From contig NZ_CP049107.1 in assembly GCF_011044255.1 (NCBI RefSeq), forward strand, positions 1,240,001-1,304,000: a stretch of 64,000 nucleotides of DNA. Reading direction: 5' to 3'. A model generated the notes under the pieces. The model made no database searches. It had not been told where the DNA came from and saw only the letters and a program-made list of their open reading frames with translations. How positions within the stretch are numbered: position 1 is the first letter of the stretch; each line of letters begins with the position of its first letter. Both the position numbers and the translations under genes were made by a program. The DNA comes from Rhizorhabdus phycosphaerae (GTDB lineage Bacteria; Pseudomonadota; Alphaproteobacteria; Sphingomonadales; Sphingomonadaceae). Shown here piece after piece: positions 36,486 to 45,823 of this stretch.

Positions 36486-38135
36486 CTAGATCTCGTTAGC
36501 GCGAGCGAACCTGGAGATGTAGTCGCCGGCACGGAAGGCCAGGGCTTCGATCGTCTGCGTCGGCTGACCGCGGCCCGACGTCACCATGCTCGAACCATCG
36601 CACAGGAAGAGGTTCTTCACATCGTGGGTGCGGTGATATTTGTCGATCACCGAGCTCTTCGGATCATTCCCCATCCGGCATGTGCCGAGCAGGTGCACGC
36701 CGCCACTCGCTTCGCGAACCTCTCCGGGAACGATCTGCTTGGCACCAGCCGCATCCATGATCTCCACCGCACGCTCGACCTGCCAGGCCGCGTGCTTCAC
36801 GTCGTCCGGATGGTCCTTGTAGGTGACCCGCATCGCCGGCACGCCCCAGGCGTCCTTCAACTCCGGATCGATGTCGATACGATTGGTCTCCTGCGCCAAT
36901 GACGTACCGTGTCCAGAACAGTTCATCCAGTAGGTGTAGGATTCGAGATAGTCCTTGAATCCTGCGCCCCAGCTGGGCGTACCCGGAGGCACGGTCTGCC
37001 CCCAGGTCAGCGGACCGCCGGAGCGAGCGTCAAAGCCGCCGCCACCATAGAATCCGCGCTTCGGATCGCTATCGTAGAAGTCGTGCAGAATGCGGGTGAC
37101 GTTGGCGCCCTTATACTCGTTGAGGGGATGTTCGAACCGGGCCATCGCGCCGCCGCCCTTGTTGAACATCAGATATTTGCCGACCGCCCCGCTGCTGTTG
37201 GCCAGGCCTTGCTCGAACCCGCTGGTGGCGGAATTGAGCAGCAGCTTCGGAGTTTCGGAGCCGTTGGCGCATACCACAACGGCGCGTGCCTTCTGGAACT
37301 GTTCTACCTTGTCACGATCGAAATAGTGAACGCCGGTAGCCCGGCCGGCCTTGTTCATACCGATCCGGAAAACATAGCTGTTGGCGCGCACCTCGCAATT
37401 GCCGGTCGCCTCGGCCTCGGGAATGACGGTCCACACCGACGAGGATTTGGCCATCACCTCGCAGGCGAAGCCGCCGCACAGTCCGCACTGCACGCAGGGC
37501 GGGCGGTCCTTGTAGAAGGTCGAGTTGATCGCCATCGGTGCGGGGAACGGGTGCAGGCCAAGCTTTTTCGCACCGCGCTCGAACAGCACGCCCGACGACT
37601 TCACCGGCAAGGGCGGCATCGGATAGGGCTTGCTGCGCCACGGATCGAACGGACTGGCGCCGGCGAGACCGGAGACGCCGACCTCCCATTCCACCTTGGT
37701 GTAATAGGGCTCGAGCTCGGCATAAGTTATCGGCCAGTCGACGAGGCTTGCCCCCGGAATGGACCCGAGCCGGCTGCCCTCGATGAAGTCGATCTCGTGC
37801 AGGCGCCAGAAATTGGCGTTGAAGTGTGCGCTGCTGCCGCCGACCACGCGTGCATAGGTCAGCGGGTTGCGGCCGGATACAGGCTCCGCTTTCTCGCTCG
37901 CGACGTTCCGGAAGCTCTGCGGATTGGTGGCCGGATTGTTGGTGATGCCGGAGAGATTGCGGTACTTCAGTTCGTCATGCTCGAACTCCTCGGGGTCCAT
38001 GCGCGGCCCCTGCTCCATGATCACGACGCTGTTACCGGCGCGCGCCAGCTCCCGGGCGACGATGCCGCCTGCGGCACCGGAGCCGACGACGATGAAATCG
38101 ACTGTCTCGCTGGTCTTATATGTCTTGCTCGGCAT
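36486..38135 (-). CDS. GMC-family flavoprotein oxidoreductase (gluconate-2-dehydrogenase-like large subunit)
   Basis: The 549 residues begin with the FAD loop FIVVGSGAAGGIVARELARAG (about 13-33) and end with the GMC C-terminal signature NLFLCDGSSMVTSGRGQPTQTIEALAFRAG. A cysteine cluster CVQCGLCGGFAC near residue 215 is typical of the membrane-bound sugar/alcohol dehydrogenase branch and may hold an iron-sulfur cluster. With the small subunit just upstream it probably oxidises a sugar or alcohol on the periplasmic side. No cytochrome c subunit is encoded here. The ATG at 38135 is 11 nt after the partner gene. Confidence 0.9.
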   Translation of the reverse strand: MPSKTYKTSETVDFIVVGSGAAGGIVARELARAGNSVVIMEQGPRMDPEEFEHDELKYRNLSGITNNPATNPQSFRNVASEKAEPVSGRNPLTYARVVGGSSAHFNANFWRLHEIDFIEGSRLGSIPGASLVDWPITYAELEPYYTKVEWEVGVSGLAGASPFDPWRSKPYPMPPLPVKSSGVLFERGAKKLGLHPFPAPMAINSTFYKDRPPCVQCGLCGGFACEVMAKSSSVWTVIPEAEATGNCEVRANSYVFRIGMNKAGRATGVHYFDRDKVEQFQKARAVVVCANGSETPKLLLNSATSGFEQGLANSSGAVGKYLMFNKGGGAMARFEHPLNEYKGANVTRILHDFYDSDPKRGFYGGGGFDARSGGPLTWGQTVPPGTPSWGAGFKDYLESYTYWMNCSGHGTSLAQETNRIDIDPELKDAWGVPAMRVTYKDHPDDVKHAAWQVERAVEIMDAAGAKQIVPGEVREASGGVHLLGTCRMGNDPKSSVIDKYHRTHDVKNLFLCDGSSMVTSGRGQPTQTIEALAFRAGDYISRFARANEI

Positions 38136-38146
38136 GCGGGGCTCCG

Positions 38147-38770
38147 TCAGACGGTCATGATCTTGGTGCCGGGATAGGGTTCGAACCCCGCATAATCCCG
38201 GTCGTAATAGCCGAACGGGGGTTCCCAGGCGTGCTGGTCCTCCACCCCGATCAGCTTCCATCCCAGGTAGTCGTGGTTACCGCCATATTTCGGCAAAGCG
38301 AGCAGCCCCAGCACGGTCAGTCGCCGCACAGCCGCGAAGAAGGGGGTCTTGTCGACCTCCTGGAGAAAGGCGATCTGCTGCGCATCGGGGGCCGCCGAGA
38401 AGGGCTTGCCGGAACCATAGCGCGCAGCATAGGCGCTGTTGAATTCGCTCAGGCCCTGCCGGAAGGCCGGCAGCTGCTTCGCGAAGAAACTGCCGAGCGC
38501 ATTATCGATGAAATAGATGGTGCGGGCATCCCTCGCCCCGGGCGTCGCGCCACCGGGCACGATCTGGTTTGCGATAGCGTCGATCTCGGCTGCTTCGGCA
38601 GCCGTCAGGGTGGTAATGCTGGCAGGCGGCTCCGTGCCTTCGTGGCTGCCATGGCCCGTATGCTCCGCTGCGGCAGCGATTTGCGGCCAGTTCATGGCGA
38701 CCCAGCTCGCGCTGGCCAGTTCACCGATGGCGACAAGGAATTGGCGACGCGAGGGGGTAGATCGTTCCAT
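38147..38770 (-). CDS. Gluconate 2-dehydrogenase subunit 3-like small subunit (Tat-exported)
   Basis: The 207 residues start MERSTPSRRQFLVAIGELASA, with the twin-arginine motif SRRQFL. The body has LTAAEAAEIDAIANQIVPGG and TIYFIDNALGSFF, which are family signatures. In this enzyme class the small subunit carries the Tat signal and ferries the folded flavoprotein across the membrane. It is translated just before the GMC gene. Confidence 0.88.
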   Translation of the reverse strand: MERSTPSRRQFLVAIGELASASWVAMNWPQIAAAAEHTGHGSHEGTEPPASITTLTAAEAAEIDAIANQIVPGGATPGARDARTIYFIDNALGSFFAKQLPAFRQGLSEFNSAYAARYGSGKPFSAAPDAQQIAFLQEVDKTPFFAAVRRLTVLGLLALPKYGGNHDYLGWKLIGVEDQHAWEPPFGYYDRDYAGFEPYPGTKIMTV

Positions 38771-38875
38771 GAGCCGCTCCGAATCTGCTTGGACAGCATT
38801 CGAATGAGCGCACGCGCCTCCCGGTGAGGATATACGACAAACTGCGCATGGACGCCCCGGCGGCTGAGTGCCGAA

Positions 38876-40141
38876 CTACTCCACGAACAACAGCGCCGGC
38901 GTCTCGATCAGGCGCTTGAGGGCCTGGACGAAGCTGGCCGCGTCCCAGCCGTCGACGACGCGGTGATCGCAACTGATCGACAGGTTCATCAGCTTCGCCG
39001 CCACCACCTGCCCGTCGCGGAACACCGGTCGCTCGACCACCTTGTTCGGCCCGATGATCGCGACCTCGGGCCGGTTGATCACCGGCGTCGTCGCGATGCC
39101 GCCCAGCGGCCCCAGCGAGGTGATCGTCAGCGTCGAGCCCGACAGCTCGTCCGACTTCGCCTTGCCGCTGCGCGCGGCATCGGCCAGCCGCACGATCTCC
39201 GTCGCCAGCTGCCACACATTGCGCGCCTCGGCATTGCGGATCACCGGCACCATCAGCCCGGCGTCGGTCTGCGTCGCCATGCCCAGATGCACCGCGCCCG
39301 AGCGGTTCACCATCCCCTCCTCGTCGTCATAACGTGCGTTGATCATCGGGAAGTCGGGCAGCGTCTTGCAGATCGCCGTGATCAGCAGCGGCAGCATCGT
39401 CAGCTTGGGCTTGGCGCCCCGCGTCGCGTTGAGGTCGGCGCGCAGTGCCTCCAGCTTGGTAACGTCGATCTCCTCGACATAGGTGAAGTGCGGAATGGCG
39501 CGCTTGGCAGCCGCCATATTCTCCGCGATCCGGCGGCGCAGGCCGATCACCTTGACCTGCTCGTCGCCGCGCGTGGCACCGGCCGCGCGATAGCCGCCGC
39601 CGGCATTGTAGGTCAGGAAGGCATCGAGATCGGCGTGGCGCACGCGACCGTCGGCCGCCGCCTTCACCTCGGCCAGGTCGATCCCTAGGTCCTTCGCCCG
39701 CTGGCGTACTGCGGGAGAGGCGAGCACGCGATGGCGTTCGGCCGGCGCCGGTTCGGGCTCGGAAGCCGCCGCAGCGACGGGGGCAGGCTCGGGCGTCGCC
39801 TCGACCGGGGTCGGCACCGGATCGGGCTTCACCACCTGCGCCGCCTCGACAGGGGCGACCTCGACCACTGGCGCGGGAGCTTCCTCGAGGGCCGCCTCGC
39901 CCTCGACCTCGAACACCGCCAGGATCGAACCGATCGCCACCTGCTCGCCGACCTCGCCGGTCAGCCGCACCACCCGGCCCGCCACCGGCGCGGTCATCTC
40001 GACCGTCGCCTTGTCGGTCATCAGGTCGGCCAGCGGCGCATCCTCCTCGACCACATCGCCCACCGCCACATGCCAGGCGACGATCTCCGCCTCGGCTATG
40101 CCCTCGCCGATGTCCGGCAGCTTGAATTCATAGGTAGCCAT
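38876..40141 (-). CDS. bkdB: Branched-chain 2-oxoacid dehydrogenase E2 (lipoamide acyltransferase)
   Basis: The 421 residues have one lipoyl domain with the lipoylated lysine at Lys44 (LMTDKATVEM), an alanine/proline/glutamate linker, an E3-binding segment (LASPAVRQRAKDLGIDL, near 147-163), and a catalytic acyltransferase core ending SCDHRVVDGWDAASFVQAL with the active-site His. It transfers branched acyl groups to CoA. The start overlaps the E1 beta stop (TAATG). No E3 gene lies beside it, so the complex must borrow lipoamide dehydrogenase from elsewhere. Confidence 0.93.
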   Translation of the reverse strand: MATYEFKLPDIGEGIAEAEIVAWHVAVGDVVEEDAPLADLMTDKATVEMTAPVAGRVVRLTGEVGEQVAIGSILAVFEVEGEAALEEAPAPVVEVAPVEAAQVVKPDPVPTPVEATPEPAPVAAAASEPEPAPAERHRVLASPAVRQRAKDLGIDLAEVKAAADGRVRHADLDAFLTYNAGGGYRAAGATRGDEQVKVIGLRRRIAENMAAAKRAIPHFTYVEEIDVTKLEALRADLNATRGAKPKLTMLPLLITAICKTLPDFPMINARYDDEEGMVNRSGAVHLGMATQTDAGLMVPVIRNAEARNVWQLATEIVRLADAARSGKAKSDELSGSTLTITSLGPLGGIATTPVINRPEVAIIGPNKVVERPVFRDGQVVAAKLMNLSISCDHRVVDGWDAASFVQALKRLIETPALLFVE

Positions 40142-41157
40142 TACTGTCCGTCCATCACCTGCCGGAGCGCCGCCGCGACGCGGCCGGGTCCGGGAAAATA
40201 ATCCCATTCGAAAGCATGCGGATAGGGCGTGTCATAGCCCGCCACCCGACCGATCGGCGCTTCCAGTTCGAAGAAGCAGCGCTCCTGCACCAGCGCCGAA
40301 AGCTCGCCGCCGAAACCGCCATAGCGCGACGCCTCATGGACGATCACGCAGCGTCCGGTCTTCTTCACCGATGCAACGATCGTGTCGATGTCGAGCGGCA
40401 CGATCGAGCGCAGGTCGATCAGTTCGGCGTCGATGCCGCTGTCCTCGATCCCGGCCAGCGCGACATGGACCATCGTCCCATAGGCCAGCACGGTGACGGC
40501 CTCGCCGGACCGCACCACGGCAGCCTTGCCCAGCGGAACGGTATAATGACCCTCGGGCACCTCCGCCGCCGGATGACCCGCCCAGCTCTTGACCGCCTGA
40601 TCGTGGCGACCGTCGAATGGACCGTTGTACAGCCGCTTGGGCTCGAGGAAGATCACCGGATCGTCATCCTCGATCGAGGCGATCAACAGGCCCTTGGCGT
40701 CATAGGGGGTGGAAGGAATCACCGTCTTCAGCCCGGTAATATGGGCGAAGATCGCCTCGGGGCTCTGGCTGTGCGTCTGCCCGCCGAAGATGCCGCCACC
40801 ATAAGGCGAGCGGACCGTGATCGGGGCCCAGAACTCTCCGCCGGAGCGATAGCGCAGCCGTGCCGCTTCGGACACCAGCTGATCATAAGCGGGCAGGATA
40901 TAGTCCGCGAACTGGATTTCGGGGACCGGGCGCAGGCCATAAGCGCCCATGCCGATCGCCGCCGCGATAATCCCCCCTTCCGCGATGGGCGCATCGAAGC
41001 AGCGCTTGAGCCCATGCTTCTTCTGCAGCCCGTCGGTGACCCGAAAGACCCCGCCGAAATAGCCGACATCCTCGCCGAAGATCAGCATATCCGGGTCGTG
41101 CGCCAGCTTGACGTCGAGCGCCGAGTTCAGCGCCTGCACCATGTTCATCATCGCCAT
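40141..41157 (-). CDS. bkdA2: Branched-chain 2-oxoacid dehydrogenase E1 beta subunit
   Basis: The 338 residues contain FGEDVGYFGGVFRVTDGL, APIAEGGIIAAAIGMG and VRSPYGGGIFGGQTHSQSPE, all family hallmarks, and a C-terminal transketolase fold (GRCVIVHEASRYGGFGGEL). With E1 alpha it decarboxylates branched-chain 2-oxoacids using thiamine diphosphate. It starts 2 nt after E1 alpha and overlaps E2. Confidence 0.93.
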   Translation of the reverse strand: MAMMNMVQALNSALDVKLAHDPDMLIFGEDVGYFGGVFRVTDGLQKKHGLKRCFDAPIAEGGIIAAAIGMGAYGLRPVPEIQFADYILPAYDQLVSEAARLRYRSGGEFWAPITVRSPYGGGIFGGQTHSQSPEAIFAHITGLKTVIPSTPYDAKGLLIASIEDDDPVIFLEPKRLYNGPFDGRHDQAVKSWAGHPAAEVPEGHYTVPLGKAAVVRSGEAVTVLAYGTMVHVALAGIEDSGIDAELIDLRSIVPLDIDTIVASVKKTGRCVIVHEASRYGGFGGELSALVQERCFFELEAPIGRVAGYDTPYPHAFEWDYFPGPGRVAAALRQVMDGQ

Positions 41158-41159
41158 CG

Positions 41160-42413
41160 TCAGAGCCCCAGCTCGCGGCGCTGTTCGACGAGGCGCCAGT
41201 CGGGCTCCTTGAACACGCCCTCGAACATCTCGCGCAGATCCGGCTTCGACTTGCCGAGCGTGCCGACCTGCTCTGCCTCGCGTACCGCCGCCCTGACGGC
41301 CGCGTCGAGTTCGAGCGCCAGCGCTTCATGCCGGTCGTCGGACCATGCGCCGAGGGCGACGAGATGCTGCTTGAGCCGCTCGACGGGATCTCCGAGCGGC
41401 CAGTGCGCGGGTTCGTCGGACGGGCGATATTTGGTCGGGTCGTCCGAGGTCGAATGGCCCGAAGCGCGATAGGTGAAGAGCTCGATCAGCGTCGAGCCCA
41501 GGTTGGACCGCGCCCGTTCCGCCGCCCAGGCCGTCGCCGCCCAGATCGCGAGGAAATCGTTGCCGTCGACCCGGAGGCCGGGAATGCCATAAGCGAGGGC
41601 TTTCGCCGCGAACGTCGTTTCCTGCCCACCCGCGATGCCCGAAAAGGACGAGATCGCCCATTGGTTGTTCGTCACGCACAGGACTGCGGGCGCGCGGTAG
41701 ACCGAGGCGAAGGTCAGCGCCTCGTGAAAATCGCCCTCCGCCGTCGTCCCCTCGCCGATATAGGCCAGCGCGATCTTGTCATCGCCCCGATAGGCCGATG
41801 CCATGGCCCAGCCGACCGCATGGCCGAAACGGCTGCCGACATTGCCCGACAGCGAATAGAAGCCATAGTCCCGCGCAGAGTAGAGGATCGGCAGCTGACG
41901 TCCCTTGAGCGGATCCCGGGCGTTGGAGAAAATCTGGTTGCACAGCTCGACCAGCGGATAGTCGCGCGCCATCAGCCAGCTCAGCACCCGATAGGTCGGA
42001 AAGCACATGTCCCCGGCTCCGAGCACCAGCGATTGCGCAGCACCGATCGCCTCCTCGCCGGTCGACTTCATGTAGAAGCTGGTCTTGCCCTGCCGATGCG
42101 CGCGGAAGAGACGGTCGTCGAAGGCGCGCGTCAGCATCATCGCGCGCAGCCCATGGACAAGGGTCTCAACCGGCAGATGCGGGTTCCACGGCCCGACCGC
42201 CGCCCCGCCATCGTCGAGCACGCGGATCAGACGATAAGGAAGCTCGCGCATCGACGGTTCCGATGCATCCATCGGCGGCCGATCCACCTCCCCTGCCGCA
42301 GACAGGCGCAGAGTGGTGAAATCGGGCAGGTCGCCCGGGCGACCCGGCGGCTCGGGGATGTGCAGGCTGAGGCGTGCGCGATTGGGAAGGGAGGGTTCCA
42401 TGCCCACAGGCAT
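41160..42413 (-). CDS. bkdA1: Branched-chain 2-oxoacid dehydrogenase E1 alpha subunit
   Basis: The 417 residues (or 413 from a second ATG at 42401; neither has a strong ribosome site) hold YMKSTGEEAIGAAQSLVLG, MCFPTYRVLSWLMARDYPL, the thiamine-diphosphate motif beginning IGEGTTAEGDFHEALTFAS and ending CVTNNQWAIS, and the phosphorylation-loop region YRASGHSTSDDPTKYR. It is first in the bkd operon and divergent from the Lrp/AsnC gene. Confidence 0.93.
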   Translation of the reverse strand: MPVGMEPSLPNRARLSLHIPEPPGRPGDLPDFTTLRLSAAGEVDRPPMDASEPSMRELPYRLIRVLDDGGAAVGPWNPHLPVETLVHGLRAMMLTRAFDDRLFRAHRQGKTSFYMKSTGEEAIGAAQSLVLGAGDMCFPTYRVLSWLMARDYPLVELCNQIFSNARDPLKGRQLPILYSARDYGFYSLSGNVGSRFGHAVGWAMASAYRGDDKIALAYIGEGTTAEGDFHEALTFASVYRAPAVLCVTNNQWAISSFSGIAGGQETTFAAKALAYGIPGLRVDGNDFLAIWAATAWAAERARSNLGSTLIELFTYRASGHSTSDDPTKYRPSDEPAHWPLGDPVERLKQHLVALGAWSDDRHEALALELDAAVRAAVREAEQVGTLGKSKPDLREMFEGVFKEPDWRLVEQRRELGL

Positions 42414-42526
42414 AGCAACAGGCGCGATAGTGCGTCTTAGGCTATGTCAGCCTCCAAAATGACTGTTATTAGAACGAACATACTCATAGCATCGGATTTC
42501 GAGGCCATCGATTCCAAGGAGAGCGG
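42414..42526. promoter_or_regulatory. Divergent promoter region between bkd operon and Lrp/AsnC regulator
   Basis: The 113-bp gap is AT-richer than its flanks (for example AAAATGACTGTTATTAGAACG) and must hold both promoters. Lrp-type regulators commonly bind such divergent gaps; no clean palindrome was found by eye. Confidence 0.5.
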
Positions 42527-42994
42527 ATGCAACCACGCGCACTCGACGACAGCGATCGCCGCATATTGCGGGCGATGCAGTCGCATCCCGATATGTCGGT
42601 CGCGGATTTGAGCGGGATCGTGGGACTGTCCCAGACGCCCTGCTGGCGGCGGATCAAGCGCCTGGAAGCCGAAGGGGTGATCGCGCGCCGCGCGATCCTG
42701 TTCGATCCCAAGAAGGTCGGGCTTCCCATCAACGTCCTCGCTCATGTCCGCCTGCAACGCCATGACGAGGAAACGCTGGAAGCGCTGGAGCGTGAGACGC
42801 TCGAACATCCCGAGATACTGGAGTGTTTCTCGATGAGCGGCGAAAGCGACTATGTCATGCGCGTTGTCGCCGCCGACATGGATGCCTATGAGCGCTTCCT
42901 GAAGAAAGTGCTGCTCCACCTCCCCGGCATCGCCTCGGTCAATTCGAGCTTCACGCTCAAGACGGTGAAGTCCACTCCGGATCTGCCTTTGTAG
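42527..42994 (+). CDS. Lrp/AsnC-family regulator, probably BkdR-like
   Basis: The 155 residues have an N-terminal helix-turn-helix (LDDSDRRILRAMQSHPDMSVADLSGIVGLS continuing to CWRRIKRLEAEGVI) and a RAM ligand-sensing domain (ILECFSMSGESDYVMRVVAADMDAYERF). Lrp-type regulators next to bkd operons usually activate them in response to branched-chain amino acids; the divergent layout supports this role. AAGGAG precedes the ATG. Confidence 0.9.
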   Translation: MQPRALDDSDRRILRAMQSHPDMSVADLSGIVGLSQTPCWRRIKRLEAEGVIARRAILFDPKKVGLPINVLAHVRLQRHDEETLEALERETLEHPEILECFSMSGESDYVMRVVAADMDAYERFLKKVLLHLPGIASVNSSFTLKTVKSTPDLPL

Positions 42995-43060
42995 CCGAAG
43001 GCGCGACAAAAGTGCCACGTCCGCGCCTTAGAACGACGAAGCGTCAGCTACAGCTTCCGC

Positions 43061-44314
43061 TCAGCTGAAACGACGAACCAACGGCATGGCAAGCTTCACC
43101 ATGCCTGATACGAGGCTGTGGGCACGGGACCGGCGCGCGCGCTCCAATGGAAACCGGGCGGGCCAAGCGTCGCGGCTCAACGCAAGCCGCGCAAGGTCTT
43201 CTCCCAGTAGAGTTCCCGCGCACAATCCGTAGCCGTTGCAGCCTTGTCCTGCGAAAAAGCCCTGCCCAAGCTGGATCAACTGAGGCAGCTTCTTCGGGGT
43301 CATCAAAATATGCCCCCCGCTCATTCCGGACCAGTCAGGCGGCGAGATGGTGGGGAAGGCGCGCGTAAACTTGCGCGAGAGAAGATCGGTTGCCTGGGGC
43401 AGCGAAAGGCGGCCCGGACCCGGCAGGACGGTTGAGACCACTCGCCCATCCGCGGTCATCGTTCCGCCAAAAACAGACATGTCGTCCAGATCCGCAAAGG
43501 TGGACACAGGCGGAAGGGCCGCGCGCTGCAATTGGGTAAGCGGAGCTGACGAGACCAGCTGACATTCGATACGCCCCCCGAGCTGGTCTAGGCCATGGCC
43601 TAGGTCAGCGCCTCCATGGACTGCTGCCACAGCTATATCGGCGCGCACGGTTCCTTCACGGGCATCGACCAGCCATTGCCCATCTCCAATCCGGGACACC
43701 CTGCTCACGGGGCTGCCCTCGAAGAGGGTCGCGCCCAGCTGTTCGCAGCGAACCGCCAGCCCTTTCATATAGGCCAATGGATCGAATGTGCCTCCGGACT
43801 TGAACAGAAGGCCGCCCAGGTAACGCGGACTGTCCACATAATGGCCTAGGGCAGCGCTCAGGTGCTCCACCTCGGCGCCACATCGCCGCCATTGCTCGGC
43901 GATATCCCCGAGACGCTCGGCCGTAGCTTGCCGGGCAGCGAGAGCCAGGAAGCCCTCCTTAACGGGCCTGCTTTCCGGAGCAAGGCTCAGCGCACGGTCA
44001 ATCAGCGTGTCGGCACTCGCAGCCAGCGCGCGGTTCAGGGCATCTCCCCGCTCGGGGCCCAGCTCTGCGACGACGCCGCCTGGCGTCTGCATCCCCCAAA
44101 TGGGTGCGATCCCGGCCGCGTTGGTACCGGAAGCACCTTCCCCCACCGCTGCGGCTTCAACCAGAATGACGCGGAGTCCATGGCGACTGGCATATTCGGC
44201 CGCAGTCAGGCCGACTATGCCACCGCCGATCACGACGAGGTCGCACACCTGATCGCCTTTGAGAGAAGGCCGTTCATGCTGGCCGGCTGGGACCCATACG
44301 GGCGGCTCGGCCAT
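43061..44314 (-). CDS. FAD-dependent amino-acid-oxidase-type (DAO) oxidoreductase
   Basis: The 417 residues start with a short tail and then CDLVVIGGGIVGLTAAEYASRHGLRVILVEA (Rossmann FAD loop) and GEGASGTNAAGIAPIWG. The substrate domain lies in the middle and FAGQGCNGYGLCAGTLLGEDLARL closes the FAD site near the end. It oxidises an amine or hydroxy acid. The ATG at 44314 comes 1 nt after the SRPBCC stop; a longer frame to 44446 lies wholly inside that gene. It is third in the Rieske-SRPBCC-DAO run. Confidence 0.87.
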   Translation of the reverse strand: MAEPPVWVPAGQHERPSLKGDQVCDLVVIGGGIVGLTAAEYASRHGLRVILVEAAAVGEGASGTNAAGIAPIWGMQTPGGVVAELGPERGDALNRALAASADTLIDRALSLAPESRPVKEGFLALAARQATAERLGDIAEQWRRCGAEVEHLSAALGHYVDSPRYLGGLLFKSGGTFDPLAYMKGLAVRCEQLGATLFEGSPVSRVSRIGDGQWLVDAREGTVRADIAVAAVHGGADLGHGLDQLGGRIECQLVSSAPLTQLQRAALPPVSTFADLDDMSVFGGTMTADGRVVSTVLPGPGRLSLPQATDLLSRKFTRAFPTISPPDWSGMSGGHILMTPKKLPQLIQLGQGFFAGQGCNGYGLCAGTLLGEDLARLALSRDAWPARFPLERARRSRAHSLVSGMVKLAMPLVRRFS

Positions 44315-44315
44315 G

Positions 44316-44750
44316 TCAGAGGCCGAGTGCAGCTTCGAGATTGCCGATGTATTTTCCAATGTTGCTTCGCGACAACTCTCGCAGCTGTTCGCCCTGTGCG
44401 GGATCGATCGGGGAGAAGCGCGTCCGGATAAGGAACATGCTCTCATCCGGCCCGGCAGGTGTCACCTGAATCCTCCCGGCATAGTCGGCCCATTGCAGCG
44501 GGCCATAGTCCACCATGTCGTAGGCGATCACGCGCTCGACATTATCCAGCTCGACGAGGCGCTCGACTACGGCCCCGCCACCAATTGCAGGATCAAGATG
44601 ATAGGTGCGCAACGCGCCCTTCCCCTGCCCGCTGCATTCGACGCGCGCGACATAACCGCGGGTCAGGACCGTGCCCGAAAAGTCGCTCACATAGTGCCAG
44701 ACCTTTTCGGCCGGCGCAGCGATCCGCCGGGCGATTTCGACCGTCAGCAT
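44316..44750 (-). CDS. SRPBCC-family protein (polyketide cyclase/dehydrase-like)
   Basis: The 144 residues open MLTVEIARRIAAPAEKVWHYVSDFSG, the standard START/SRPBCC beginning, and continue with a hydrophobic-cavity fold to the final helix SNIGKYIGNLEAALG. Such small proteins bind or cyclise hydrophobic ligands. It has its own ribosome site (AGGAGAGAG) and lies between the Rieske oxygenase and DAO genes. Confidence 0.82.
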   Translation of the reverse strand: MLTVEIARRIAAPAEKVWHYVSDFSGTVLTRGYVARVECSGQGKGALRTYHLDPAIGGGAVVERLVELDNVERVIAYDMVDYGPLQWADYAGRIQVTPAGPDESMFLIRTRFSPIDPAQGEQLRELSRSNIGKYIGNLEAALGL

Positions 44751-44759
44751 CTCTCTCTC

Positions 44760-45812
44760 CTATCGGATATAGTCGGCGCCAGGGTGCGCTCGCGGAAATG
44801 TCTTCAGATAATCGACGAAGCGTCCAAGCGCCCGGTCGCTTCGCGTGAACATGCCGCGCGTGAACCGGATCGAATTGAGGATATCGACGTCCTGATCGAC
44901 GACAGCTATTTCCAGCGTCTGCGCAAAATCGAGCGTTTCCTGAACGCGCCTGTCGTCTTCGGGCGTGCCATCCGATTTCTGCGTCGCGATCACGAAATAG
45001 CTGCGCAGGGTGCCCGGTCGATGAATGCCGCATGGGTATAGGAAGGCAAACCACCGGCCGTTCACGGTCCCCATCTGGTAGAAGATGTTGGTGCCGTGAA
45101 TTCCGACTCTGTACTCGAGCTCGGCCCCCGTTTCCCGAAACCGCCCCTTCAGATCATAATGATATCCATGGCTGTGCCAGTTGATATCGCTGGTTGCGTC
45201 GCCTTGTACCTCGATCCCGTGAACGACGCTGATATGGTTGAAGTCGGTGGTATTGCACATGAAGACCCACGGGTCGGCAAGCAGATCGAGATGTGGGATC
45301 TGTGGATGGAAGGCGAGTTCGTCGTCGGGAAAGCCCAGATCGGGAAGATCGAAGAGCGGCTCTTCCCCGTTGAAGGCCCAGATCAGCCCAAAACGCTCCT
45401 GCACCGGATAGCGAAATACCCGCATGGCATCGACCACGGCGTCGCCGGTCGGCGTGCGTGCGCATTTGCCGCCGAGATCGAACTCCCAGTGATGAAATGC
45501 ACAGACGAGGCGATCACCCGCCACCTTCCCGATCGAAAGATCGGCACCGTTATGCGGGCAATAGGCGCTGACGACGTTGGCCGCGCCCTGCTCGCTCCGA
45601 TAGACGGCAACGCGTCCATCGAGAAAGTTGCGTCCCAGCACGGCGCCTGGTGCCACATCGCTCGACCGACAGAGCGGATACCAGTTCTGCGAAAAGCGGC
45701 CGTCCTGGCCTTCATAGGTTACGCCCCGGCCGTGCCGCCGCCGGTCGATCAGTTCGAGTGCGGCCTGCTGGCCGTTGAACATATCCTCGAGATCGCGTGC
45801 CACAGTGGGCAT
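44760..45812 (-). CDS. Rieske non-haem iron oxygenase, terminal oxygenase subunit
   Basis: The 350 residues hold the Rieske cluster ligands C85-x-H87 (CPHNG) and C104-x2-H107 (CAFHHWEF), and the catalytic iron site NTTDFNHISVVHG (Asn, Asp bridge and two His). The size and single-subunit look fit the vanillate demethylase / ketosteroid hydroxylase branch. No reductase or ferredoxin is encoded beside it. It lies 11 nt after receptor 3, so the substrate is probably what that receptor brings in. Confidence 0.9.
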   Translation of the reverse strand: MPTVARDLEDMFNGQQAALELIDRRRHGRGVTYEGQDGRFSQNWYPLCRSSDVAPGAVLGRNFLDGRVAVYRSEQGAANVVSAYCPHNGADLSIGKVAGDRLVCAFHHWEFDLGGKCARTPTGDAVVDAMRVFRYPVQERFGLIWAFNGEEPLFDLPDLGFPDDELAFHPQIPHLDLLADPWVFMCNTTDFNHISVVHGIEVQGDATSDINWHSHGYHYDLKGRFRETGAELEYRVGIHGTNIFYQMGTVNGRWFAFLYPCGIHRPGTLRSYFVIATQKSDGTPEDDRRVQETLDFAQTLEIAVVDQDVDILNSIRFTRGMFTRSDRALGRFVDYLKTFPRAHPGADYIR

Positions 45813-45823
45813 GGCTGGACTCC

